The notes under the pieces: model-generated
Database searches by the model: none
Told to the model about the DNA's origin: nothing
The model's input: only the letters and a program-made list of their open reading frames with translations
Assembly (NCBI RefSeq): GCF_039538765.1
Contig: NZ_BAABCJ010000002.1
Coordinates: forward strand, 620,001-684,000
Length of the DNA stretch: 64,000 nucleotides
From: Zhihengliuella alba
GTDB lineage: Bacteria; Actinomycetota; Actinomycetes; Actinomycetales; Micrococcaceae
Direction of reading: 5' to 3'
Position numbers and translations under genes: made by a program
In this document: positions 37,749-46,284 of the stretch, in pieces
Layout of the letters: each line of letters starts with the position of its first letter
Numbering within the stretch: position 1 is the stretch's first letter

Positions 37749-38543
37749 TCAGGGATGTCCCGGAGCGTCGGCCTCCGCCTCGCCGAGCCGGACGTAGTCG
37801 GCGTACTTCGGCGACATCCCGTCACCGGAGCTGCGGCCGGTCAGCCGGCGCTGGATCCACGGGACCAGGTGGGTCCTGCCCCACTCGGCGTTGCGCTTCA
37901 GCTCCGCCGCCCGCGTCCGGGCGGCGGGGGTCTGGAGCTCGGGGACCTCGATCGTGTGGTCCTTCCGCAGGACGTCGAGGACCCGCGTGGCCATGAGGGT
38001 GTGCCCGGCGGTGTTCATGTGGAGGCGGTCCTCGTCCCAGTACCCCCAGTTCTGGAACTCGCGCCAGCGCCAGTAGTCGGCGAGCACGATCCCGTGGTGG
38101 TCCGCGATCTCGCGCAGCCGCTCGTTGAAGAGGGCGACCCGGCCGAGCGTCGCCGAGATCAGGCCCGAGTTGGACACGTCGAACCCCGTGAAGACGACGA
38201 CGTCGGCCCCGGTCGACTTGAGGTCCTTCAGCGCGCCCTCGAGCTGCTGGGCGATCTGGTCGACGTCGACCCGGGGCCGCAGGATGTCGTTGCCGCCGGC
38301 CGAGATGGTGACGAGCGTGGGCTCGAGCTCGAGGGCGCGCGGGACCTGCTCGGCGACGATCTGGGGCAGCTTCCGCCCACGGATCGCCAGGTTCGCGTAC
38401 CCCCAGTCGGCCTCGGACGCGCAGAGCTGCTCCGCGACCCGGTCGGCCCAGCCGCGGACGCCGTTGGGACGGCCGGCATCCGGATCGCCCACCCCCTCAG
38501 TGAAGGAGTCCCCTAGTGCCACATACCGTTTGCTGAAATCCAC
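37749..38543 (-). CDS. SGNH/GDSL-family hydrolase
   Basis: A 264-residue cytosolic esterase-like enzyme. YVALGDSFTEGVGD holds the nucleophile Ser13, TISAGGNDILRP holds the oxyanion Asn, and DRLHMNTAGHTLMA holds the Asp-His pair. It lacks a signal peptide. The exact ester substrate is unknown. GTG 38543 is the start: TAGGGT on the minus strand (38550-38555) is six bases upstream. Confidence 0.88.
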   Translation of the reverse strand: MDFSKRYVALGDSFTEGVGDPDAGRPNGVRGWADRVAEQLCASEADWGYANLAIRGRKLPQIVAEQVPRALELEPTLVTISAGGNDILRPRVDVDQIAQQLEGALKDLKSTGADVVVFTGFDVSNSGLISATLGRVALFNERLREIADHHGIVLADYWRWREFQNWGYWDEDRLHMNTAGHTLMATRVLDVLRKDHTIEVPELQTPAARTRAAELKRNAEWGRTHLVPWIQRRLTGRSSGDGMSPKYADYVRLGEAEADAPGHP

Positions 38544-38571
38544 TGCTTCACCCTAGACCCGTCCTCGGTAG

Positions 38572-38598
38572 GCCGTGTGCCGTAGGACGGCACACGGC
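38572..38598. terminator. Perfect 12-bp hairpin after the serine hydrolase gene
   Basis: GCCGTGTGCCGT (38572-38583) and its exact complement (38587-38598) enclose AGG. It lies nine bases after the serine hydrolase stop on the minus strand and immediately before the SGNH promoter. No T tract follows on that strand. Confidence 0.75.
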
Positions 38599-38606
38599 GG
38601 GGAAAA

Positions 38607-39764
38607 TCATCCCTGCGGCGTACGCGCCTGCAGGGCCGCCCGGCGCAGTGCCGCGCTGAGCCTGCCGTTGCGCGACGCGGTGCCGTTGGCCTCCGCCCGC
38701 GCTGGGACGTAGCCGACGGCCAGCCCGTAGGCCGGGTCGGCGTAGCCGATCGAGCCGTTCGCCCCGTTGTGCCCGAAGACCCGCCAGGAGCCGTAGTCAT
38801 TGCCCGGGTGGGAGGCCATGAAGACCACGCCGTAGGCGCCCAGCTCCCCGTGGCCCAGGTCGGGGCCGTACACCTGCGTCTGGGCGAAGGCGAGTTGTGT
38901 CTCCTGGGACAGCAGTGCGTCGGCGCGCCCGCCCTCCTCCAGGACGAGGCCGGTGCTCGCCGCCGCGTAGACCCGCGCCATGCCGCGGGCACTGGCGACG
39001 CCGCCGGCCGCGGAGATCCCGGCGCGGCGCATGCGTCGCTGGTTGGGCAGGTCGAGCAGATCCAGTGGTGCCCCGCCCGCGTCGGCGAATCCAGCGGTGG
39101 AGTTGAAGGCGAGCCCGAGGTGGCCGAACGGGTCGACGTCGACCGGGGGTCCTGGCTGGAGCGGCTTGAGGACGTCCCGGTACCGGTGGTCCTGCTCGTC
39201 CGGCAGCCCGAGGTAGAAGTCCGCCCCGTGCGGGGCGCGGACGCGCTGGTCGAAGACCTCCTGGAGCCGGCTGCCGGTGATGCGGCGGACCAGTTCCTCC
39301 ATCAGGACGCCGATGGTCAGCCCGTGGTAGGCGTGGGCCGTGCCGGGGCGCCAGCGGGGAGCCGCGGCGGCCAGCTTCGCGGCGGCGAGCTCGGACTGGA
39401 TGTACTCGTCCTCGGAGAATCCGCCCTCGACGCCGGTCAGCCCTGCCTGATGCGAGAGGAGCTGGCGGACGGTGACGTCCCCCTTCCCCGCGGCGTCGAA
39501 CTCGGGCCAGTGGTGGGCCACGGCATCGTCCAGGTCGAGGAGGCCGTCCTGGACGAGCAGCGCCATGACCAGCCCGGCGGCCCCCTTGGAGCAGGAGAAG
39601 ACGCCGGTGACGTCGTCCGGTCCGAGGTGTTCGCCGACCGCGAGGTCGAGGACCGGCACCCCGTCGAGGTAGACGGCGAGCTGCCCGGAGTAGCCGGGCT
39701 CGTCGCGGGCGAAGCCCTCGAAGGCGTCGGCGACGACCTGGAAGCGTGGATGCACGAAAGGCAT
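38607..39764 (-). CDS. Serine hydrolase, class C beta-lactamase/esterase fold
   Basis: A 385-residue enzyme of the EstB/beta-lactamase family. The nucleophile is in VFSCSKGAAG (SxxK), the second motif is probably YHGLTIG, and GHNGANGSIG is the third, His-Asn-Gly form typical of esterases rather than penicillinases. No signal peptide, so probably intracellular. Real beta-lactamase activity is unlikely. It starts at ATG 39764, 11 bases after the RNase HI gene stop, so the two may be co-transcribed. Confidence 0.87.
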   Translation of the reverse strand: MPFVHPRFQVVADAFEGFARDEPGYSGQLAVYLDGVPVLDLAVGEHLGPDDVTGVFSCSKGAAGLVMALLVQDGLLDLDDAVAHHWPEFDAAGKGDVTVRQLLSHQAGLTGVEGGFSEDEYIQSELAAAKLAAAAPRWRPGTAHAYHGLTIGVLMEELVRRITGSRLQEVFDQRVRAPHGADFYLGLPDEQDHRYRDVLKPLQPGPPVDVDPFGHLGLAFNSTAGFADAGGAPLDLLDLPNQRRMRRAGISAAGGVASARGMARVYAAASTGLVLEEGGRADALLSQETQLAFAQTQVYGPDLGHGELGAYGVVFMASHPGNDYGSWRVFGHNGANGSIGYADPAYGLAVGYVPARAEANGTASRNGRLSAALRRAALQARTPQG

Positions 39765-39775
39765 GGGGCCGGCGC

Positions 39776-40822
39776 TCAGCGTTCGGGGGTGGACTGGCGG
39801 AAGCGCAGGCGCCAGCGGTCGCCGTGGCGCTCCCAGAGCGAGCTGACGACGGCGCTGTAGCCGGCACCGGAGAGCCGGTAGAGGACCTGGAGCGCGCCCG
39901 CGCCCGTCCGCCCGGCGTCCAGCAGCTCGAAAGTCCCGGCGGGGCTCTGGGCGCCCTCCTCGAGGAGGGCCAGTGCGGTGTCGCGGTCCTGCAGCTGGCC
40001 CGTGGAGCTGACCTGACGGAAGTCGGGGTGGAGCAGGTAGGACACCTGGCTGGGGTCGGCGCGCACGGCCGGCTCCAGCAGCTCGCGCTCGAGAGTCACC
40101 ACCGCGTCGGTCTCCACGCTGCCCGTGCCGAGCTCCTGGACGTCGTCGAACGCCGGCTCCTCGAGCGAGCTGAAGAGATCGGGCTCGGCAGTGTGCCGCC
40201 CGGCCACCGGCGCCTCCGCGAGGGCTGACGGGGCGGAATGACCGGGTGCCTCCGGGGGCAGCTCCGTGGTGTCGCTGGCCGTGGTGCCGCTGGCCGTGGC
40301 GCGGCCCGCCGCGGGGCGACTCGCCTGCGCGGCGATGACCGGCGCGGCGGCCGAGCCAAGTGTCAGGCCGGGGCCGCTGTCCGGCTCGAGGCCGCGCTGG
40401 AAGGCCGTGGCGACGGCACGGGCGCGCACGTCGGCGGCCTCGTTCAGCTCGTGGCCTGCGTGCCCCTTGACCCATTCGAACGTGTAGGTGCGGCCGGCGA
40501 GCGCCGCGTCCAGCTGCTTGAGCAGGTCGACGTTGAGGACCGGCTTGCCGTCCGCCTTCTTCCAGCCGCGACGCTTCCAGCCCTTCATCCACTTGGTCAC
40601 CGAGTTGATGACGTACTGGGAGTCGCACAGGATGTGCAGCGGCTCGCCGGCACGGTCTGCCGTGGCGTTGAGGAGGTCCAGGACGGCCATGAGCTCGCCC
40701 ATGTTGTTGGTGCCGTGCGGCCAACCTCCGGCCCGCCAGTTCGCCTCGTCGATGTACCAGGCCCAGCCCGCCGGGCCCGGGTTGCCCAGTGCTGAGCCGT
40801 CTGCGGCTGCCGTGATCGTCAT
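39776..40822 (-). CDS. rnhA: Ribonuclease HI with a C-terminal NTF2-like domain
   Basis: A 348-residue two-domain protein. Residues 1-140 are a complete RNase HI that removes RNA from RNA:DNA hybrids: active-site Asp8, Glu43 (NMGELMAVLD), Asp67 (LCDSQYVINS) and Asp131 (NEAADVRARA), with His124 in the flexible loop. Then an 80-residue Ala/Ser/Thr linker, and from about residue 225 a DUF4440/NTF2-like domain (LERELLEPAVRADPSQVSYL, RDTALALLEE). The extra domain is about the size of many small stress-associated proteins and its role is unknown. ATG 40822 fits CAGGAT seven bases upstream; ATG 40831 is an alternative adding three residues. Confidence 0.92.
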   Translation of the reverse strand: MTITAAADGSALGNPGPAGWAWYIDEANWRAGGWPHGTNNMGELMAVLDLLNATADRAGEPLHILCDSQYVINSVTKWMKGWKRRGWKKADGKPVLNVDLLKQLDAALAGRTYTFEWVKGHAGHELNEAADVRARAVATAFQRGLEPDSGPGLTLGSAAAPVIAAQASRPAAGRATASGTTASDTTELPPEAPGHSAPSALAEAPVAGRHTAEPDLFSSLEEPAFDDVQELGTGSVETDAVVTLERELLEPAVRADPSQVSYLLHPDFRQVSSTGQLQDRDTALALLEEGAQSPAGTFELLDAGRTGAGALQVLYRLSGAGYSAVVSSLWERHGDRWRLRFRQSTPER

Positions 40823-40940
40823 GGCGTCCATCCTGCCACGGGCCTCCCGCGGGAAGGCGCCGGCTGTCGGCGGCCCCGGGGCCGGGCGTCGGGTGGGCCC
40901 CCGACCGTCGCCCGCCGCCCGCCGCCCGTCGGCCCGACAC

Positions 40941-40969
40941 CGGCCCGACACCGGTCCGGTGCCGGGCCG
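40941..40969. terminator. Hairpin after the glutathionyl-hydroquinone reductase-like gene
   Basis: CGGCCCGACACCG (40941-40953) pairs with CGGTGCCGGGCCG (40957-40969) with one mismatch and a three-base loop. It is seven bases past the stop of the minus-strand gene starting at 42109. A partial duplicate of the unit precedes it. Confidence 0.6.
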
Positions 40970-40975
40970 TGCCGG

Positions 40976-42109
<1,134 letters not shown>

Positions 42110-42158
42110 GCGGGTCTCCTCGGTGTCGTGACTCTGCTGACTGGCCCTGCCGGGCGGG

Positions 42159-42548
42159 CTATTCCCCGTCGCCGCCCTGGACGGCGTCCACGTGCTCCTG
42201 GCGCACCGGGTCGACGTGGCCGCCGAACTCGTCCCGGTGCTTCGCGACGTAGACCTTGATGTAGGGGCAGACCGGGATGATCCGCAGCCCGGTCTCCACG
42301 GTCTCCCGCAGGGCGAAGGCCGCGAGCGTCCCGGCGAGGCCGCGGCCGCTGTACTCGTCGTCGACGACGGTGTGGAAGAAGATCCTGGCGTCGTCGCCGT
42401 AGGGCCGGTAGTGGGCGCTGCCGACGACGGGCTCGCCGGAGGCGCCCGCGTCGACGAGCTCGTAGCGCTGCCGGTCCGGGTCGTGCCGGACCAGGATGTC
42501 GGCGTTCTGGTCCGCGCCGCCGTCGATGTGCGGGGCTTCCTCTGACAT
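42159..42548 (-). CDS. Small GNAT-like N-acetyltransferase
   Basis: A 129-residue protein of the YidJ/At1g77540-like mini-GNAT family. The core FFHTVVDDEYSGRGLAGTLA is the acetyl-CoA binding loop, and IIPVCPYIKVYVAKHRDEF is the C-terminal signature with a conserved Cys. Substrate unknown. ATG 42548 has a strong GGAGGAAC ribosome binding site. It lies between pirin and the hydroquinone reductase gene on the same strand, probably in one transcript. Confidence 0.9.
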   Translation of the reverse strand: MSEEAPHIDGGADQNADILVRHDPDRQRYELVDAGASGEPVVGSAHYRPYGDDARIFFHTVVDDEYSGRGLAGTLAAFALRETVETGLRIIPVCPYIKVYVAKHRDEFGGHVDPVRQEHVDAVQGGDGE

Positions 42549-42595
42549 GGTTCCTCCTGCGTGGTCGGGCTGTGGATGCTGGCTGCGGGGTCCGG

Positions 42596-43705
42596 CTACT
42601 GCTCGCGCGGCCGGAGCCGGACGTTCGGGAGCGTCGGCGCCGGCAGCGGCGGAGGCGTGCCCTCCGGGAACCTGCCGAAGCGCGGGTAGGGGGCGCCGTC
42701 GTCGTACTCCGCCGACGCCGGGGCGCTCCCGTCGGCGGGCTCGGCGCCGATCTCGGCCTGCCAGGCGCGGCGGTAGGCGACGATCTCGTCGTGGTCCCGG
42801 CCCACGAAGTTCCACCACATGATGATCCGCTCGCCCATCGGGGCGCCGCCGATGAGGACCGCCCGCACCGGCCGCTCCCCCGCGGCCAGGACGACGGCGG
42901 TGCGCCCCGTCGGGAGGTACGCCAGGTGGTTGCCCGGCACGATGTGTCCGTCCATCGCCAGATCGCCGGCGTCGAGCAGGATGCCGTGCTCGAAGTCCGG
43001 GTCCAGCTCGAGGGTCACGGAGGCCCCGGCGTCGACGAGGATCTCGGCGCCGACGGTGGGGTGGTGCGCGGTCACCGGCGAGGCGCTGCCGGCGAGCTCA
43101 CCGAGGAAGACGCGCAGCTCGGCACCCCCTGCGCCGGACACGTCGCCGTCGGAGGGAACGCCGCCGGGGGCCTCGCCGGTGGGCGTGCGGCCGGGGGCGG
43201 TGCTGGGTGCTCGGCCCGGCAGGTGCACGGGCCGGGGCGCGTAGTGCTCGAAGGTGGGCTCCATGCCCCGCGCCCGGTCCGGCAGCGCGAGCCACAGCTG
43301 GACGCCGTGGAGCACCTCGGTGCCCGGGGTGGAGAACTCGGAGTGGCTGATGCCGCGACCGGCGGTCATCAGGTTGAGCTCGCCGGGACGCACGATCGCC
43401 TCGAACCCGGCGGAGTCGCGGTGCTCGATCTCGCCGGTGAAGAGCCAGCTGACCGTCTGCAGCCCGGTGTGCGGGTGGCGCGGGACGTTCATGCCTCCGG
43501 TCGCCGAGACCCGGTCCGGGCCATAGTGGTCCAGGAAGCACCAGGCGCCGATGAGGCTGCGGTGGCGCTGGGGCAGGGTGCGGCGGACGTCCATGGCGCG
43601 GGTCCCGCCGAGCGGCACGTCGCGCGGCTCCAGCAGGACGACGCCGGTGCACGGGTCGCCGGCCCGGCACACCAGTTCGTCCGGCGCGGTCTGCAGGTCG
43701 CTCAT
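42596..43705 (-). CDS. Pirin family protein
   Basis: A 369-residue bicupin. The N-terminal cupin contains the metal-binding residues in NVPRHPHTGLQTVSWLFTGE and GRGISHSEFS. The second half has FEHGILLDAGDLAMDGHIV and RAVLIGGAPMGERIIMWWNF, the pirin C-terminal signature. Some bacterial pirins show quercetin dioxygenase activity; the function here is not determined. A 30-residue Gly/Pro/Ser insertion separates the domains. ATG 43705 is seven bases after TAGGCT on the minus strand, a leaderless arrangement. Confidence 0.92.
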   Translation of the reverse strand: MSDLQTAPDELVCRAGDPCTGVVLLEPRDVPLGGTRAMDVRRTLPQRHRSLIGAWCFLDHYGPDRVSATGGMNVPRHPHTGLQTVSWLFTGEIEHRDSAGFEAIVRPGELNLMTAGRGISHSEFSTPGTEVLHGVQLWLALPDRARGMEPTFEHYAPRPVHLPGRAPSTAPGRTPTGEAPGGVPSDGDVSGAGGAELRVFLGELAGSASPVTAHHPTVGAEILVDAGASVTLELDPDFEHGILLDAGDLAMDGHIVPGNHLAYLPTGRTAVVLAAGERPVRAVLIGGAPMGERIIMWWNFVGRDHDEIVAYRRAWQAEIGAEPADGSAPASAEYDDGAPYPRFGRFPEGTPPPLPAPTLPNVRLRPREQ

Positions 43706-43715
43706 GGCGCCCAGC

Positions 43716-45623
43716 CTAGTGCCGGCGGCTGGAATCGGCACCTGCCCCGGAGTACTGGCCGGGGCGGTGATTGAGGCCGGGGCCGGCGGCGGCCAGCCGC
43801 GCGAAGGCGCCGCCGGCGGCGAGCAGTTCGCCGGGGGCGCCGCGCTCGACGATCCGGCCGGCGTCGAGCACCGCCACCTGGTCGGCTGCGACGACCGTGG
43901 AGAGCCGGTGGGCGATCGTGAGCGTGGTGCGCCCGGCCGCCAGCCGGTCCAGGGCCGCCTGGACCTCCGCCTCGGTGGCGGTGTCCAGGGCGCTCGTGGC
44001 CTCGTCCAGCACCAGCACGCGCGGGTTCTTCAGCAGGGTGCGGGCGATCCCGAGCCGCTGCTGCTCTCCGCCGGAGAAGCGGTGCCCCCGGGCCCCCACC
44101 AGGGTGTCCAGGCGGTCCGGGAGGCGGCGGACCGTGTCGGCCAGGCGGGCGGCCTCGAGGGCCTCCCACAGGCGGTCCTCGTCCGCGTCCGGCGCGGCGA
44201 GCCCGAGGTTCTCCCGGATGCTGGAGTGGAGCAGATACGACTCCTGGCTGACGACGCCGACGATCGCGGCCAGGTCCGCCGGATCCATCTCCCGCACGTC
44301 CACCCCGTCGATCGTGACGCGCCCGCGGCTCGGGTCGTGGAGCCGCGGCACCAGGGCGCCCAGCGTGGACTTGCCGGAGCCGGTGGCCCCGACGATCGCC
44401 GTCGTGCTGCCCGCCGGGACCGTCAGGTCGACGCCGCTGAGGACGGCCTCGCCGTCGTACCGGAAGTCCACGCCCTCGAACCGGACCTCGCCGCGGACCC
44501 GCGCGGGGTCCACACGGACCGGGGAGGCCGGCGGCGCGACGGACGGGACCAGGTCCAAATACTCGAAGATGCGGCTGAACAGCGCCAGGGCGGTGACCCA
44601 CTGGACGCCGACGTTCAGCAGCCCCATGACCGGGCGGAAGATGGCGGCCTGCAGGGCGGTGAAGGCGACGAGGGTGCCGATGCTCAGCCCGGCGCCGGCG
44701 GTGCCGGCCCCGGAGAGGCCGGCCGCCAGGTAGATCGCCGCCGGGATCGCGGCGAAGACTAGGCCCATCGTCGCCATCCGCCACTGCCCGGCGAGCTGGG
44801 AGCGGATCTCGAGCCCGATCAGCCGCTCCGAGGACTCGGTGAAGGCCCGGGCCGCGCGTTCCGCCGTGCCCAGTGTCTTCGCCAGGCGCACCCCGGACAC
44901 GGAGAGGCCCTCCTCCACCTGGGTGTGGAGCCGGGCGAGCTCGCGCTGGCGGGCCGCGGTGATGTCCCGGCGGAGCAGCGCGACGCGGCGGGACAGCAGG
45001 ACCGCCGGCGGCAGGACGGCCAGGGAGATCAGGCTCAGCCGCGGCGAGAGGGCGACCATCGCGGCCGCCGTGGCGACGGTGGTGGTCAGGTGGGAGGCCA
45101 CGGATGTCGCCGTGGACGTGACCACGCCCTGCATCCCGGAGATGTCGTGCGTGAGCCGGGACTGAACCTCGCCGCCGCGGGTCCGCGTGAAGAAGCCGAG
45201 GGACTGCGCCTGCAGATGGGTGAAGAGCCGGGTGCGCAGCGCGTGCATGACCTGCTGGCCCATCCGGGTGGCCAGCCAGGTCTGGACGACGCCGACGGCG
45301 GCCGTGGCCGCCGCGACCGCCACCATCGCACCGGTCAGTCGCAGCAGGAGCGCGAGGTCCTGGCGCGGCAGCGCCTCGTCGATCACCGCGCGGATTAGGA
45401 AGGGCTGGGCCAGGCCCACCACCGAGGAGACGGTGATGAGGAGGACGACGACGGCGATGGTCCCGCGATGCGGCGCGAAGAGCGCTGCGATGCGGCGCAG
45501 TTCGGCCGGGCGCCGCTCGAGCTGCTCCCGGTCGGCGCCGGAGACGCGGGCCGGTCCGCCGCGTCCGCCGTCGTCCGCTGGGCGGGGAAAGGACCCACGC
45601 GTCGTCTGTGCTGTGAGTGCCAC
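43716..45623 (-). CDS. ABC exporter, fused membrane and ATPase domains
   Basis: A 635-residue half-transporter of the MsbA/LmrA type that works as a dimer. Six membrane segments (about 45-330) include GGEVQSRLTHDISGMQGVV, the first coupling helix. The ATPase has Walker A VGATGSGKST, signature FSGGEQQRLGIARTLL, Walker B RVLVLDEATSALD and the switch His in TIAHRLSTVV. Substrate unknown, possibly drugs or lipids. GTG 45623 has GGAGGT eight bases upstream. The gene is divergent from a MarR regulator with a palindrome between them, so it is probably repressed until an inducer appears. Confidence 0.93.
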   Translation of the reverse strand: MALTAQTTRGSFPRPADDGGRGGPARVSGADREQLERRPAELRRIAALFAPHRGTIAVVVLLITVSSVVGLAQPFLIRAVIDEALPRQDLALLLRLTGAMVAVAAATAAVGVVQTWLATRMGQQVMHALRTRLFTHLQAQSLGFFTRTRGGEVQSRLTHDISGMQGVVTSTATSVASHLTTTVATAAAMVALSPRLSLISLAVLPPAVLLSRRVALLRRDITAARQRELARLHTQVEEGLSVSGVRLAKTLGTAERAARAFTESSERLIGLEIRSQLAGQWRMATMGLVFAAIPAAIYLAAGLSGAGTAGAGLSIGTLVAFTALQAAIFRPVMGLLNVGVQWVTALALFSRIFEYLDLVPSVAPPASPVRVDPARVRGEVRFEGVDFRYDGEAVLSGVDLTVPAGSTTAIVGATGSGKSTLGALVPRLHDPSRGRVTIDGVDVREMDPADLAAIVGVVSQESYLLHSSIRENLGLAAPDADEDRLWEALEAARLADTVRRLPDRLDTLVGARGHRFSGGEQQRLGIARTLLKNPRVLVLDEATSALDTATEAEVQAALDRLAAGRTTLTIAHRLSTVVAADQVAVLDAGRIVERGAPGELLAAGGAFARLAAAGPGLNHRPGQYSGAGADSSRRH

Positions 45624-45642
45624 CCGGCATCACCTCCGATTG

Positions 45643-45657
45643 GTGAGGTTACCTCAC
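45643..45657. promoter_or_regulatory. Palindromic operator between ABC exporter and marR
   Basis: GTGAGGT (45643-45649), T, ACCTCAC (45651-45657) is a perfect 7-bp inverted repeat, with ATTG / CAAT extending it imperfectly to about 45639-45660. It is 20 bases before the exporter start and 36 before the regulator start. Size and symmetry fit a MarR dimer site that controls both genes. Confidence 0.75.
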
Positions 45658-45679
45658 AATGTGGCTGGGTAACAACGGG

Positions 45680-45695
45680 TAGGGTGGGTGGTATG
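45680..45695 (+). promoter_or_regulatory. Leaderless-type promoter of marR
   Basis: TAGGGT (45680-45685) precedes ATG 45693 by seven bases; the palindromic operator lies where the -35 region would be. Confidence 0.5.
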
Positions 45696-46193
45696 GAGCA
45701 CGATCACGACCCGGCCGACCTCGGGCACCTCATGCACGCCGCGTTCCGCCGCCTGCGCGGGACGTGGACGGAGCAGCTGGCACCCTGGGGCCTCACGCCG
45801 TTCCAGTGGCGGGCCCTGAACGTACTCGTGCGGCAGCAGGATCGGCCCGTGCGGCAGCAGGATCGGCCCGTGCCGCAGCAGGATCGGGGGGACGGGCCGG
45901 AGGGGCCCGCGTGCATGCGGCCCAAGGACCTCGCCGCGCGGCTGCGGATCGCCGCCCGGACCGCCACCGAGGTGGTGGATCAGCTGGAGGGCAAGGGACT
46001 CGTGGCCCGCCGCCCCGACCCGGCGGACCGCCGCGCGGTCCTCGTCGCCCTCACCGCCGACGGCCTCGGGCTGGCCCGCAGCATCCACGAGGAGCGCCGG
46101 CGGCTCTCCGACGAGTACTTCTCCGTCCTGCCGGCGGAGGACCGCGCGGAGCTCGCCCGGATCCTGCACCGACTGGCCGCAGCCGAGGACTGA
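45693..46193 (+). CDS. MarR family repressor with an internal 7-residue repeat
   Basis: A 166-residue winged-helix regulator. LGHLMHAAFRRLRGTWTEQL is the dimer helix; PFQWRALNVLVR begins the DNA-binding domain; MRPKDLAARLRIAARTATEV is the recognition region and RRPDPADRRAVLVALT the wing. Between the first two DNA-binding helices (residues 46-66) three copies of a seven-residue unit (VRQQDRP, VRQQDRP, VPQQDRG) have been inserted. Family members usually have a short turn here. The insertion is in frame and the rest is intact, so the protein may still work. It probably represses the divergent ABC exporter through the palindrome. Confidence 0.88.
   Translation: MEHDHDPADLGHLMHAAFRRLRGTWTEQLAPWGLTPFQWRALNVLVRQQDRPVRQQDRPVPQQDRGDGPEGPACMRPKDLAARLRIAARTATEVVDQLEGKGLVARRPDPADRRAVLVALTADGLGLARSIHEERRRLSDEYFSVLPAEDRAELARILHRLAAAED
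45828..45890 (+). repeat. Three in-frame 21-bp repeats inside marR
   Basis: The unit starting GTGCGGCAGCAGGATCGG runs 45828-45848, 45849-45869 (identical) and 45870-45890 (few changes). It keeps the reading frame. Confidence 0.92.
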
Positions 46194-46269
46194 CCCGCCG
46201 GCGGCGGCACGTCCGTCCTGCCGACGGGGAACCCCGCACCGGGCGGTTCCGCCGCCGCGGGCGACGTGC

Positions 46270-46284
46270 CACAGTATGACCATG
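46270..46284 (+). promoter_or_regulatory. Leaderless-type promoter of the G6PDH-like gene
   Basis: CACAGT (46270-46275) is six bases before ATG 46282; the intervening bases form another ATG in frame (46276). Confidence 0.35.

Noticed and set aside
38607..39764. Antibiotic-inactivating beta-lactamase
   Set aside because: The third motif is His-Asn-Gly and there is no signal peptide, which fits esterase-like family members.
45828..45890. Regularly spaced 21-bp units that might suggest a CRISPR-like array
   Set aside because: There are no spacers; the copies abut and lie in frame inside a MarR gene.
46276..46281. ATG 46276 as start of the G6PDH-like gene
   Set aside because: It falls directly against the CACAGT box; ATG 46282, six bases downstream, matches the spacing seen at many other genes.
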